Shown here in pieces: positions 8,565 to 17,602 of a stretch of DNA of 64,000 bases. Made by a program: the position numbers and the translations under genes. The notes under the pieces were generated by a model. It made no database searches and was not told the DNA's origin. It saw nothing but the letters and a program-made list of their open reading frames with translations. The DNA comes from Shinella zoogloeoides (GTDB lineage Bacteria > Pseudomonadota > Alphaproteobacteria > Rhizobiales > Rhizobiaceae). The stretch lies in NCBI RefSeq assembly GCF_033705735.1, contig NZ_CP131131.1:1240001-1304000 (forward strand), given 5' to 3'. Every line of letters begins with the position of its first letter. The stretch's first letter is position 1.

Positions 8565-9575
8565 TCAATCCCCCTCGTCCTCATAGCCCACCAGATGCAG
8601 CGGTCGCGCCGGAACGCCGGCGAGCTCGCACCAGCGCACCAGCGCCTCCTCGCGGCCATGCGTCACCCAGACCTCCTGCGGCACGAGTTCGCGGATCGTC
8701 TCGGTAAGCTCCGGCCAGTCGCAATGGTCGGAGATGGCGAGCGGCAGTTCGACGCCGCCCTGCTTGGCGCGCTGGCGCACCATCATCCAGCCGGAGGCGA
8801 AGGCGACGAGCGGTTCGTTGAAGCGCCGCGCCCAGCGGTCGGCGAAGGCCGAGGGCGGGCCGACGATGACGGCGCCGCGGAAGTCGGCGGGGCTGCTCTT
8901 CTCGATCGTCGCGGGGCGCAGGTCGCCGAGATCGATGCCGCGGCTGACATAGTAGTCGCACAGATGGGCGAGCGAGCCGTGGATATAGACCGGCGCATCG
9001 TAGCCGCAATCGCGCAGCAGGCGGATGACGCGCTGCGCCTTGCCGAGCGAATAGGCGCCGAGAAGATGGCTGCGCTCGGGAAACTGCCGGAGCGAGGTCA
9101 GGAGCTTGCCCATCTCGGCCTTCGGTTCGGGATGGTGGAAGACCGGCAGGCCGAAGGTCGCCTCGGTGATGAAGATATCGCAGGGCACAGGCTCGTAAGG
9201 CGTGCAGGTCGGGTCCGCGCCGCGCTTGTAGTCGCCCGAGGCGACGATCCGCAGACCGTCCTTCTCGACGGCGATCTGCGCGGAGCCCAGCACATGGCCC
9301 GCCGGATGGAAGGAGACAGTGACGCCGGCAAGGTCGATGCGCTCGCCGAAGCTGGCCGCCTGCATGGAACCGCAGAAGTCCTCGCCGTAGCGGATCGCCA
9401 TGATGTCCAGCGTCTCCCGCGTCGCCAGCACTGCGCCGTGACCGGCGCGGGCATGGTCGGAATGGCCATGGGTGATCAGCGCCCGTCCGACGGGGCGGAT
9501 CGGATCGATGTAGAAGTCGCCTGCGGGGCAATAGAGGCCGGCGGGCGCCGGGCGGAGGAGCTGGTCGGGCTTCAT
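8565..9575 (-). CDS. Ligase-associated DNA exonuclease (metallo-beta-lactamase fold)
   Basis: This 336-residue protein has the MBL-fold metal motif THGHSDHARAGH (HxHxDH) near residues 36-47 and later HPAGHVLGSAQI and SDHCDW motifs typical of the beta-CASP-like ligase-associated exonuclease family (YhcV/Mpe type). It is thought to process DNA ends before sealing by the adjacent ATP-dependent ligase. The ligase gene lies downstream, separated by a repeat. The usual third partner, an Lhr-like DEXH helicase, is not in the window. Confidence 0.88.
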   Translation of the reverse strand: MKPDQLLRPAPAGLYCPAGDFYIDPIRPVGRALITHGHSDHARAGHGAVLATRETLDIMAIRYGEDFCGSMQAASFGERIDLAGVTVSFHPAGHVLGSAQIAVEKDGLRIVASGDYKRGADPTCTPYEPVPCDIFITEATFGLPVFHHPEPKAEMGKLLTSLRQFPERSHLLGAYSLGKAQRVIRLLRDCGYDAPVYIHGSLAHLCDYYVSRGIDLGDLRPATIEKSSPADFRGAVIVGPPSAFADRWARRFNEPLVAFASGWMMVRQRAKQGGVELPLAISDHCDWPELTETIRELVPQEVWVTHGREEALVRWCELAGVPARPLHLVGYEDEGD

Positions 9576-9625
9576 GACGGGAAAGATAGGCGTTTTCGCA
9601 CCGTCTGCCAGTGGGAGGCCGGCTT

Positions 9626-10072
9626 CTATGCGATCGCCAGCATGCCCGCCCGCAGCGCCTTCATGTCGACGGCGGAAAGCTGGGCGTCGACTTTCTCATG
9701 CGTTTCCTTCCAGATGGGAAAGGCCTGTGTAAGCAGACCGCGACCATCCTTCGTCAGGCGCAGCAGACGGCCGCGGCGGTCGCGCGGGTCGGGTTCGACG
9801 GTGACGAGGCCGCGGCGTTCGAGGGGCTTGAGGGCGGCCGTCAGGGTGGTGCGGTCCATGGCGAGCACGGCGGCGACCGGGCCCATGGGCGGCGGCTCGG
9901 GACGGTTCAGCGCCATCAGCAGGGAAAACTGGCCATTGGTCAGGCCGAGCGGGCGAAGTGCATCGTCGAAACGGCGGGCAAGCGCCCGCGCCGCGCGCTG
10001 GGCATGCAGGCACAGGCAATGATCACGGACGAAAAGCGTGGTCTCGAAGGGAATCATGACATCATCGGACAT
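9626..10072 (-). CDS. MarR-family transcriptional regulator
   Basis: A 148-residue winged-helix repressor: GLTNGQFSLLMAL, TTLTAALKPLERRGLV recognition helix and the DPRDRRGRLLRLT wing are typical. The start at 10072 (MSDDVMIPF) lies just beside a perfect palindrome at 10082-10095, so it most likely represses itself. The two Cys residues in DHCLCLHAQRAARALARRF resemble the redox-sensing or ligand region seen in some MarR proteins, but the inducer is unknown. Confidence 0.88.
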   Translation of the reverse strand: MSDDVMIPFETTLFVRDHCLCLHAQRAARALARRFDDALRPLGLTNGQFSLLMALNRPEPPPMGPVAAVLAMDRTTLTAALKPLERRGLVTVEPDPRDRRGRLLRLTKDGRGLLTQAFPIWKETHEKVDAQLSAVDMKALRAGMLAIA

Positions 10073-10081
10073 GATTCTTAC

Positions 10082-10095
10082 TGTTGATATCAACA
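10082..10095. promoter_or_regulatory. Palindromic operator before marR-type gene
   Basis: TGTTGATATCAACA is a perfect 14-bp palindrome 9 nt upstream of the regulator's ATG. The position overlaps the expected promoter or leader, the common arrangement for MarR autorepression. Similar TTGATATCAA cores are known as MarR-type sites. No other gene start is within reach except the downstream end of the GGDEF-EAL gene, so the target is the regulator itself. Confidence 0.7.
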
Positions 10096-10135
10096 TAACA
10101 AAGTCAAGAGGTACGCGCGGAAAGCGCGAAGAATA

Positions 10136-12436
10136 TCAGAGGCTGGGAATGCAGAGGAGCGCCTGGAGCGCGCGGGGATCGACGGGACGGCTGAGGTAAA
10201 AACCCTGGATCTCGTCGCAGCCCGCCTCGCGCAGAAAGTCGATCTGTTCGCGCGTCTCCACCCCTTCGGCGATGACTCGAAGCTGCAGCGAATGGGCGAG
10301 CGAGATGACGGCGCGGGCGATGGCGGCGTCGTCGCCGTCATCCGGCAGATCCTGTACGAAGGAACGATCGATCTTCAGGCGGCCGACGGGAAAGCGCTTC
10401 AGCGAGGCGAGGCTGGAATAGCCCGTACCGAAATCGTCGATGGCGAGATGCACGCCGAGCTGCTCCAGCCGGTGCATGGTCCCTACCGCCTGCTGCACGT
10501 CCTCCATGATCATGCTCTCGGTCAGCTCCAGCTCGAGATAGCGCGCCTCCAGCCCGCTTTCCGAAAGAGCGGCGGCAACGCGCTCCACCCAGTCCTTCTC
10601 CTGGAACTGACGGGCCGAGACGTTGACGCTGACGACGATGGACGGCAGGCCGGCATCCTGCCATGCCTTGTTCTGCCGGCAGGCCTCGCGCAACGTCCAG
10701 TCGCCGATCGGGCCGATGAGGCCGGTCTCCTCGGCAAGCGGAATGAAATCGCCGGGCGCGACGAGACCGCGCTCGGGATGGCGCCAGCGGATCAGCGCCT
10801 CGACGGCGAAGATGCGGCCGGTGGCAAGGTCCATCTGCGGCTGGTATTGCAGGAAAAGTTCGGATCGGGCGAGCGCGCGGCGCAGCTCCTCCTGCTGCAC
10901 CAGCTTCTCATGAGCGCGGTTGGCAAGCTCGGCGGTGAAGACCTGCACGGCATCGCGGCCGATCTCCTTGGCGCGGTACATGGCGGCATCTGCTCTTGCC
11001 AGGAGCTCGGTGGCGTTGCGGCCGTGCTCGGGATAGGCGGCGACACCCATGCTGCAGGTGACCTGGAAGGCGCGGCCCTCGATCTCCACCGGCTCGGCTA
11101 CGGCATTGCGCACGGCATGCAGGCGATCTTCCACCGTCTCGCCCCGGCGCATTGCACCGCTGATCAGCACCACGAACTCGTCGCCGCCGAGGCGCACGAT
11201 GCTGTCGCTCGCCCGCACGCAATTCATCATGCGCGTCGCGACGATCTTCAAAAGCTCGTCGCCGGCATGGTGCCCGAGGCTGTCATTGACCAGCTTGAAG
11301 TTGTCGAGGTCGAGGAAGGCGAGCGTCATCGTGCCGCCGCACTCGTCCGCCGCCTCGATGGCGGAGGCGACGCGCTCGTCGAGCATGCTGCGGTTCGGCA
11401 GGCCCGTCAGCGTGTCGTGATGGGCCATGAACTGGATGCTGTCTTCTGCCTCCTTGCGCTCGATGGCGATGCCGGCGATATGCGTCGCCATGCCGACGAG
11501 CTTGGTGCATTCGGCGGAAGGTTCGCCGGGCGTTCGGGAATAAAGCGCGAAGCTGCCCAGCACCTTGCCCTGATAGGAGCGGATCGGCGAAGACCAGCAG
11601 GCACGGAAGCCGTAGGGCAGGACCAGCGCCTTGAAATTCGCCCAGAGCGGATCGGTCGCGATATCGCTGACGATGACGGGCTCGCCCCGCCACATGGCCG
11701 TGCCGCAGGAACCCGTGGCCGGGCCGATCTCCGCGCCCTCGATCAGCTGGCAGAAGGCCGGGTCGAGGTTCGGCGCTGCGCCATTGACGATATGCCTGCC
11801 ATCGGGCGCCAGCATGAGGATCGAGCCGGTGACATCGGGCACATGGGCTTCGATGAGCAGGATAAGAGAGGAGAAAACCTCGACCAGCGGCGCCCCGAGC
11901 GCAATCATCTTCAAAAGGTGCGCCTGACCGAGATGCAGGCTTTCCGAGCGCTTGCGCTCGGTGATGTCGCGGGCGATGCCGACGATGCCGATCACGTCGC
12001 CGCCGGCATTATGCACCGGCAGCTTGGAGGTGAGCAGCCATTTGAGCGTGCCGGAGGAATCGCGGATCAGCTCCTCCATGTCGAGCATGGCCTTGCCGGT
12101 GCGGATGATCTCCTGCTCGGTGTTGAAGAAGCCGCGGGCGACATGCTCGGGATGGATGTCGAAATCGGAAAGCCCCTCGAGGCTGTCGATCCCTTCCCGA
12201 AGGTTGTCGCTGACGATGGCGCGGTTGGCCACGACGAACCGGCTGTTGCGGTCCTTGAAATAGAGATAGTCCGGAACCTCGTCGATCATGGCCTCGAGCC
12301 AGAGGGTCCGGTCGTTCTGCGCCACCGCCAAGGGGAAGAGACGCGCTGCCTCGTCGATGAGGCGCTGGCTCGCGGACATCAGGCGCGCCGTCTCGTCGGC
12401 GTCCTCATTGCCAAGGTGGGACAGTTTCATCGACAT
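10136..12436 (-). CDS. PAS-GAF-GGDEF-EAL signalling protein
   Basis: A 766-residue protein from ATG 12436 (or 12430). Order: PAS (about 40-165, with the DYLYFKDRNSRF segment), GAF (about 175-330, with the GSCGTAMWRGEPV motif), GGDEF (about 340-500, intact RLGGDEF) and EAL (about 515-760, intact VEALIRW, DDFGTGYSS, QGFYLSRP). It can in principle both make and degrade c-di-GMP. No transmembrane segments are evident, so sensing is cytosolic. The long upstream in-frame extension is not expected to be translated. It stands alone on its strand. Confidence 0.9.
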   Translation of the reverse strand: MSMKLSHLGNEDADETARLMSASQRLIDEAARLFPLAVAQNDRTLWLEAMIDEVPDYLYFKDRNSRFVVANRAIVSDNLREGIDSLEGLSDFDIHPEHVARGFFNTEQEIIRTGKAMLDMEELIRDSSGTLKWLLTSKLPVHNAGGDVIGIVGIARDITERKRSESLHLGQAHLLKMIALGAPLVEVFSSLILLIEAHVPDVTGSILMLAPDGRHIVNGAAPNLDPAFCQLIEGAEIGPATGSCGTAMWRGEPVIVSDIATDPLWANFKALVLPYGFRACWSSPIRSYQGKVLGSFALYSRTPGEPSAECTKLVGMATHIAGIAIERKEAEDSIQFMAHHDTLTGLPNRSMLDERVASAIEAADECGGTMTLAFLDLDNFKLVNDSLGHHAGDELLKIVATRMMNCVRASDSIVRLGGDEFVVLISGAMRRGETVEDRLHAVRNAVAEPVEIEGRAFQVTCSMGVAAYPEHGRNATELLARADAAMYRAKEIGRDAVQVFTAELANRAHEKLVQQEELRRALARSELFLQYQPQMDLATGRIFAVEALIRWRHPERGLVAPGDFIPLAEETGLIGPIGDWTLREACRQNKAWQDAGLPSIVVSVNVSARQFQEKDWVERVAAALSESGLEARYLELELTESMIMEDVQQAVGTMHRLEQLGVHLAIDDFGTGYSSLASLKRFPVGRLKIDRSFVQDLPDDGDDAAIARAVISLAHSLQLRVIAEGVETREQIDFLREAGCDEIQGFYLSRPVDPRALQALLCIPSL

Positions 12437-12668
12437 GGATGCTGCAATTCCCCAACGCAAGGATCGACACGGCGGGTCGCAATCTCTCTCCGGACACCTG
12501 AAGCTACACCCGAAGTCGTTATCCAACCTTAAAGGAAACCGGCGAAATGCGAGTGATCCGGCATTCTTGCGGGACAAAAACAACCCAGGCGGGCAAGCCG
12601 AAAAGCGTGCCATTCCTGCACAGATCCGGCTGGCACGGTTCCTGCTCCTCCGGCAGCAAGGAGCTTGC
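12437..12668. other. Divergent intergenic region
   Basis: These 232 bp separate the c-di-GMP protein from the Tat-exported protein. Apart from AAGGAG at 12658-12663 serving the plus-strand gene, no clear operator, repeat or small gene was seen. Confidence 0.4.
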
Positions 12669-14039
12669 ATGGTTACCAGACGGTTATTTCTTTCGAGCCT
12701 CGGTCTCGGCGCGGCGGGCGTCGCCACGACGGCCGCGGGCCAGACGCAGCGGCTGCCGGTGATCGGTGTCGACCTGCGCGGCAGCATCGACGCGGCGGCG
12801 CACGGCATCCGCCCCGGCGCCGGCGACCGCAAGAGCAAGGCCTTCGCCAAGCTGCTGCGCGAGGCCGCCGCGAAGAACACACCGGTCTTCCTGCCGCCCG
12901 GCGACTATGTGATCTCGAACATCACGCTGCCGGACAATACGCGGATCACCGGCGTGCCGGGCGCGACCCGCATCGTCTATGGCGGTGACGGTCACCTCTT
13001 CGCCGCCGATGGCGTCGGGCGGATCGAGCTTGCCAACCTCGTCCTCGACGGGGCCAACCGCTGGCTGGACGACACGGTGCAGGGCCTCGTGCATCTGAGC
13101 AACGCGGCGACCGTCACTATCGAGAACTGCGAGATCAGGGGATCGTCGAAGACGGCGGTCTATCTCGAGCGCTCGGGCGGGCGCATCGAGCGCAACCGCC
13201 TTTCGGGCGCCGGCGACCATGCGTTCCATGCCGTGGAGAGCCATGACCTCTCCGTCACGGGCAACCAGGTCTTCGACTGCGGCAATGGCGGCATCCTGAT
13301 CCATCGCTGGCAGAAGGGCCGCGACGGCACCATCGTTTCCGGCAACCGGATCGCGCGCATTTCCGCGACGCGCGGTGGCACCGGCCAGTACGGCAACGGC
13401 ATCAACGTCTTCCGCGCAGACGACGTGATGATCTCGGGCAACCACATTTCCGGCTGCGCCTTCTCGGCCATCCGCTCCAATGCCGGCTCCAACGTGCAGA
13501 TCGGCGGCAATACCTGCCTCGACAGCGGCGAAACAGCCATCTATTCGGAATTCGGCTTCGAAGGCGCCGTCGTCACCGGCAACCTCGTCGACGGCGCGGC
13601 CAACGGCATCGCCGTCGTCAACTTCAACGAGGGCGGGCGGCTTGCCAGCATCACCGGCAATGTCGTGCGCAATCTCAGGCTCGAAGGGCCCTATGTGCAT
13701 GACGGAGCCGGCTTCGGTTTCGGCATCGCCGTGGAGGCCGACACCGCCGTCTCGGGAAACACCGTCGAGAACGCGGCGAGATGGGGGCTGATGCTCGGCT
13801 GGGGGGCCTATATGCGCGGCCTCGTCGTCAGCGGCAATCTCGTGCGCAAGAGCCCTGTCGGCTGCGGCGTGACGGTGGTGGAGCAGGCCGGCTCGGCGCT
13901 GATCTCCGGCAATGTCTTCGAGGAAACGCCAGAGGCGGCCATCGCCGGCTTCCGCTGGAACGAGCGCGTCACCGGCGACCTTGCAAAGGACGGGTCACCG
14001 CAAGGGCATCTGACGATCGAACGGAACCGGACGGGCTGA
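12669..14039 (+). CDS. Tat-exported right-handed beta-helix repeat protein (TIGR03808 type)
   Basis: The 456-residue protein starts MVTRRLFLSS, a twin-arginine signal ending in an Ala-rich cleavage region near residue 23. The rest is a series of parallel beta-helix turns with repeated xSGNxI/V motifs (SGNRIA, SGNHIS, TGNLVD, SGNTVE, SGNLVR, SGNVFE). The arrangement matches the rhizobial TIGR03808 family of Tat-translocated repetitive proteins; a polysaccharide-lyase-like surface role is plausible but unproven. ATG 12669 was chosen because AAGGAG precedes it and the Tat motif is N-terminal. Confidence 0.82.
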   Translation: MVTRRLFLSSLGLGAAGVATTAAGQTQRLPVIGVDLRGSIDAAAHGIRPGAGDRKSKAFAKLLREAAAKNTPVFLPPGDYVISNITLPDNTRITGVPGATRIVYGGDGHLFAADGVGRIELANLVLDGANRWLDDTVQGLVHLSNAATVTIENCEIRGSSKTAVYLERSGGRIERNRLSGAGDHAFHAVESHDLSVTGNQVFDCGNGGILIHRWQKGRDGTIVSGNRIARISATRGGTGQYGNGINVFRADDVMISGNHISGCAFSAIRSNAGSNVQIGGNTCLDSGETAIYSEFGFEGAVVTGNLVDGAANGIAVVNFNEGGRLASITGNVVRNLRLEGPYVHDGAGFGFGIAVEADTAVSGNTVENAARWGLMLGWGAYMRGLVVSGNLVRKSPVGCGVTVVEQAGSALISGNVFEETPEAAIAGFRWNERVTGDLAKDGSPQGHLTIERNRTG

Positions 14040-14134
14040 GCCCGTCCCGTAATGCGCCCCTCCTTCCTGCCCGAACGGAGAGGCGCCATGGTGGATGAGG
14101 GGGCATCCTTCCGCACGCTCCCTCATCCGCTTTG

Positions 14135-14635
14135 TCAGCCGCCGTGGGCTTCGTGGCCGCCTGATGCGTCCCCGCCCTGCTTAGCGGCGGGCTTTGCGGC
14201 CTCGATCTTGAAGTCCACGTCGAGCTTGCCGGCCTTTTCGAAGTTCAGCGTCGCCTTGAAGGTCTCGCCCTCCTTGAAGGGATGCTTGATCTTCATGAAC
14301 ATGACGTGGAGGCCGCCGGCCTTCAGCTCGACGGTGGCGCCGGCGGGGATTTCGATGCCTTCAGGCAGATGGCGCATCTTCATCACGTCGTTCTCCATGG
14401 CCATTTCATGGAGCTGCACGTCGTCGGAAACGTCCGGCGCGGCGATGGAAACGAGGCGGTCGGCTTCAGTGCCCTTGTTGGTGATGGTCAGGAAACCGCC
14501 GCCGACGGGCTGGCCGGGAAGGGTCGCCCTGGAGGCCGGATGATCGACCAGCAGGTTTCCGACCATGAACTCATGGGCGAAGACGGCGGAAGCGGAAAGC
14601 GCGAGCGCGGCGAGGGTTGCGAGAATGCGTTTCAT
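14135..14635 (-). CDS. Periplasmic copper chaperone PCu(A)C
   Basis: A 166-residue secreted protein with a Sec signal (MKRILATLAALALSASAVFA). Copper-ligand residues follow the PCu(A)C pattern: His and Met in LHEMAMENDVMKM and His-x-Met in GGLHVMFM. The C-terminal tail adds GGHEAHGG. It delivers Cu(I) to the CuA or CuB site of cytochrome oxidase. AAAGGA spaced 7 nt favours ATG 14635 over the ATG two codons upstream. A DUF2946 gene lies just upstream in the same direction. Confidence 0.88.
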   Translation of the reverse strand: MKRILATLAALALSASAVFAHEFMVGNLLVDHPASRATLPGQPVGGGFLTITNKGTEADRLVSIAAPDVSDDVQLHEMAMENDVMKMRHLPEGIEIPAGATVELKAGGLHVMFMKIKHPFKEGETFKATLNFEKAGKLDVDFKIEAAKPAAKQGGDASGGHEAHGG

Positions 14636-14742
14636 GGACATGTCCTTTGTGACGTCTGTATCGGAAGAGGCGCGACGGACACACGAGGTCCGCCGGGCCG
14701 GATTTCCAGCGCAAGGCGGCAAGCCGTCGCGCGGGCGGTCGA

Positions 14743-15126
14743 TCAGGCGGACAGGAAGGGCGGAGCGCGGGGCGGAGCGCCAGGGCGCTCGCGGCGGGGA
14801 TGAAGCGCCTCCTCCCCGAGCGGAAGGGCTGAGACGCGGCGGAAGGCGAGCGCGGCACCGACAACATCGGACGGCGTGGGCATCAGGAGGCTGCCGCCGA
14901 TGCGGCAGGCCTCGCATTTGGTCGACAGATGATGCCTGACCTTGCCGTCGACATGGTCGTTGAGGCAGATGTCGCCGATCGTGCCGTCCGGCAGGACGTA
15001 TCGGGAAAGCTCGAAGACGTTCGGTCCCGCGGCAGAGGCCGGCTGATGCGCAAAGCCGACGAACAGCAGGGCGACCGCGCACAGAATGCGCAGGCAAAGA
15101 GCCCGGCCTGTCATGCCTCGTGCCAT
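14743..15126 (-). CDS. DUF2946-like secreted protein, copper-linked
   Basis: A 127-residue protein with a signal peptide (LCLRILCAVALLFVGFAHQPASA), then a small domain with KCEAC and a C-terminal His/Pro/Arg-rich region. DUF2946 proteins accompany copper chaperones and TonB receptors. It sits 107 bp upstream of the PCu(A)C gene on the same strand, suggesting a copper-uptake transcription unit. The CxxC could bind metal. The family name is from pattern recognition, not a profile search. Confidence 0.7.
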   Translation of the reverse strand: MARGMTGRALCLRILCAVALLFVGFAHQPASAAGPNVFELSRYVLPDGTIGDICLNDHVDGKVRHHLSTKCEACRIGGSLLMPTPSDVVGAALAFRRVSALPLGEEALHPRRERPGAPPRAPPFLSA

Positions 15127-15330
15127 CGTGCACCCCCAACCGCGTCAATGCGGATATTTCGCCATTAGCCCCCTGCCCCCGGAAGGTCAATGCGGCAAGA
15201 AGCCTCCGCCATCACCACAATTCATGGATCGATCAGGCGCGTGCCCTACCTTTCGGTCCGGCCGCCGCCTAAGGTGACGACATGGCCCGTCTCGTTCCAG
15301 CAAAGCCGGACGGCCGCTCAGGAGGATTTC

Positions 15331-15990
15331 ATGCTGACGATCTATGGCGTCTACCGCTCCCGCGCCTCGCGCAACTACTGGATGGCGGGCGAGCTCGGCC
15401 TTTCCTTCGCCTCCGTGCCGGTGCTCCAGGCCCGGCGCGTCGACGACCCCACGGCGGCGGATGCGCCGCTCAACACGCAATCGCCGGATTTCCTCTCGGT
15501 GAACCCGACCGGCCTTATTCCCTGCGTGGACGACGGCGGCTTCGTGATGACCGAGTCGCTGGCGATCAACCTCTACCTCGCCCGCAAGCACGGCGGCCCG
15601 CTTTCCGGCCAGACGCTGACGGAAGAGGCGGAAATGCTGCAATGGACGATGTGGGCGGCGACCGAGGTCGAGCCCCATGCGGTAAAGATCGTGCTGACGA
15701 TGGATGCCAAGGCGGCCGAGAGCGAGCAGGGCCGCCTTGCGATCCGCGGCGCCGTCAAGGCGCTGAAGAAGAGCTTCCGGCGGCTCGACCAGCATCTTGC
15801 CGCCAGCGGCCATGTCGTCGGCGGCCGCTTCACCGTGGCCGACCTCAACCTTGCCGAGGTGTTCCGCTACGCGATGAGCCAGCCGCAGCTCTTCGACGAG
15901 GCGCCGCATGTCAAGGCGTGGCTGGCGGCCAGCCAGGCGCGCCCGGCCTTCAAGGCGATGATGGCCGCGCGGCTCGCCGAGCCGGAATGA
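15331..15990 (+). CDS. Glutathione S-transferase family protein
   Basis: A 219-residue GST: N-terminal thioredoxin fold ([43 protein letters not shown]) and helical C-terminal domain with [12 protein letters not shown]. The substrate is unknown. AGGAGG sits about 6 nt upstream of ATG 15331, deciding the start against the longer ORF from 15190. Its last 41 bp overlap the convergent LysR gene, so antisense interference is possible. Confidence 0.88.
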   Translation: MLTIYGVYRSRASRNYWMAGELGLSFASVPVLQARRVDDPTAADAPLNTQSPDFLSVNPTGLIPCVDDGGFVMTESLAINLYLARKHGGPLSGQTLTEEAEMLQWTMWAATEVEPHAVKIVLTMDAKAAESEQGRLAIRGAVKALKKSFRRLDQHLAASGHVVGGRFTVADLNLAEVFRYAMSQPQLFDEAPHVKAWLAASQARPAFKAMMAARLAEPE

Positions 15991-16891
15991 CCGCGCCGGC
16001 AAAGCCGTCCGCATCCTCCGCCATCGCCGCGCGCAGCCAGCGCTTGAAGGCCGAGACCTTGCGCGGTTCCGGCACGCCCGGGGCCGCGACGAAGTAATAG
16101 CCCATGCCGGTTTCCACCCGGATCGGGAGCGGCGCGACGAGCCGCCCCTCCTTCAGCGCCCAGGAGGCGAGCACCGGATAGGCGAGCAGCACGCCCTGCC
16201 CCGAGAGGGCCGCATCGAGGCAGAGCGAGGCATCGGAAAAGACGTGCCGCGCCCGCGGCGGCGGCACGTCGAGCCCCGCCGCCTCCAGCCATCGCTCCCA
16301 GGTGAAAGGGTCGTGCCCGTCGATGACGGCCGGCTGCTCGGCAAGGTCCTGCGGCGCGCGCAGGCTCTCCGCCAGCGCCGGCGCGCAGACCGGGAACATC
16401 ACCTGCGGCATCAGGAACTCCGCCGTCACGTCCGGCCAGTTGCCCGGCCCGACGCGGATGCCGAGATCGACATCCGAACGCGCCAGGTCGACGAGGTTCG
16501 TCGTCGCCTCGATGCGCAGGCCGATATCCGGATGGACGGCGCTGAAACGGTCGATGCGGTGGATGAGCCAGCGCGAGGCGAAGATCGGCGCCACCGAGAT
16601 CGTCAGGATATCGTCGTCGCGCCGCCGCGTGGTGGCGACCGCCTCGGAAAGCTGGCGGAAGCCGGCCGAAAGCCGCGCGAGGAAAGGCCCGCCGAAGTCC
16701 GTCTCGCGCATGCCCCGGGCCGTGCGCTCGAAGATCGTGCGGCCAAGCTGCTCCTCCGCCTTGATGACCTGCTGGCTGACCGCCCCGACGGTGACGCCCA
16801 GCTCTTCCGCCGCCGCTTGCAGCGAGCCGAGCCGGCCGACCGCCTCCAGCGCCCGCAGGCCGTTGAGGTGCACGCGGTTGAGGTTATTCAT
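15950..16891 (-). CDS. LysR-type regulator, GcvA-like
   Basis: A 313-residue LTTR: N-terminal helix-turn-helix ([33 protein letters not shown]) and a substrate-binding domain. The pattern [13 protein letters not shown]..SLxxAAxELxVTxGAVSxQV is that of GcvA-like LTTRs common in rhizobia. AGGAAA precedes the ATG. It is divergent from a small protein gene with a likely operator between, the classical LTTR target arrangement. Confidence 0.88.
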   Translation of the reverse strand: MNNLNRVHLNGLRALEAVGRLGSLQAAAEELGVTVGAVSQQVIKAEEQLGRTIFERTARGMRETDFGGPFLARLSAGFRQLSEAVATTRRRDDDILTISVAPIFASRWLIHRIDRFSAVHPDIGLRIEATTNLVDLARSDVDLGIRVGPGNWPDVTAEFLMPQVMFPVCAPALAESLRAPQDLAEQPAVIDGHDPFTWERWLEAAGLDVPPPRARHVFSDASLCLDAALSGQGVLLAYPVLASWALKEGRLVAPLPIRVETGMGYYFVAAPGVPEPRKVSAFKRWLRAAMAEDADGFAGAVIPARRAARPSSP

Positions 16892-16948
16892 ATAGATTTC
16901 CTATAGTCTTCTCTCGAACTACTCGATTGCGGAAGCGGACCGAAAGCG

Positions 16949-16961
16949 TGATTATCAATCA
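16949..16961. promoter_or_regulatory. Inverted repeat between LysR gene and small gene
   Basis: TGATT-ATC-AATCA is a short dyad with the T-N11-A shape of LysR binding sites. It lies about 35 bp before the small plus-strand gene and about 58 bp from the LysR start, so one bound regulator could control both promoters. Motif and placement are seen; binding is inferred. Confidence 0.45.
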
Positions 16962-16994
16962 TACTCAATCGTAACGAACCGCGAGGAGAAGGCA

Positions 16995-17192
16995 ATGTTC
17001 AAGATTTTCTCCAGGCTGACCGGCGCTCTTCTGGCGAAGATCGACGCGACGGAGGCGCCGGTCTGGATGCGCGACCCGCTCGCCCATCCCGAAATCGAGG
17101 CCATGGATTCGCGCCGGCTCGGCGACCTGCCGTTCGGCCTGTTCCGCATGCCGGCCGAGGCCGGCCCCTGCCACCGCGGCCGCGCCGCCTGA
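16995..17192 (+). CDS. Small protein, DUF1127-like
   Basis: A 65-residue protein preceded by GAGGAGAAGG. The segment HPEIEAMDSRRLGDLPFG resembles the C-terminal signature of small DUF1127 proteins (LxxLxDRxLaDiG). It is transcribed away from a GcvA-like LysR gene, an arrangement seen often in rhizobia. DUF1127 proteins in related bacteria affect RNA turnover, phosphate and carbon metabolism; nothing more specific can be said here. Confidence 0.65.
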   Translation: MFKIFSRLTGALLAKIDATEAPVWMRDPLAHPEIEAMDSRRLGDLPFGLFRMPAEAGPCHRGRAA

Positions 17193-17245
17193 TCCTCCCT
17201 CGAACATCCGCCCTCCCCGGTCTATGCTGGCCGGGGAGGATTTTC

Positions 17246-17590
17246 ATGCCGGATGAAATGAATCTGCTGCTCGCCCGCCTTCAACGGCTCTGCGAAGACC
17301 TGCCGGGCGTCGAGGCCGGCACGTCCTACGGCACGCCCGCGCTCAAAGCGGGCGGCAAGCTCTTCGTGCGCGTCAAGGACGCCGGAACGCTGGTGCTGAT
17401 GGCGCCGATGGACGAGAAGGAGCGCCTGATCGAGATGGCGCCCGGCACCTATTACGAAACCGATCACTATCGCGGCTGGCCGGCCCTTCTCGTTCGCGCC
17501 GCGGCGATCGACGATGAGGACCTGCGCCACCGGCTTGCCGAGGCCTGGCATCTCAAGGCCCCGGCGAAACTGCGCAGGATGCGCGACTGA
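17246..17590 (+). CDS. MmcQ/YjbR family protein
   Basis: A 114-residue protein. The motif GTSYGTPALKAGGKLFVRVKD and the YYETDHYRGWPALLVR segment match the MmcQ/YjbR DNA-binding-like fold (CyaY-like). GGAGG lies just upstream. The cellular role of the family is not established. It converges with the VOC gene, leaving 12 bp between stops. Confidence 0.85.
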   Translation: MPDEMNLLLARLQRLCEDLPGVEAGTSYGTPALKAGGKLFVRVKDAGTLVLMAPMDEKERLIEMAPGTYYETDHYRGWPALLVRAAAIDDEDLRHRLAEAWHLKAPAKLRRMRD

Positions 17591-17602
17591 AGGCGCCGCC
17601 GA

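Noticed and set aside
10292..12532. 746-codon plus-strand ORF opposite the GGDEF-EAL gene
   Set aside because: Antisense shadow; composition (many Gly, Ala, Arg, His) and lack of motifs compared with intact GGDEF and EAL on the other strand.
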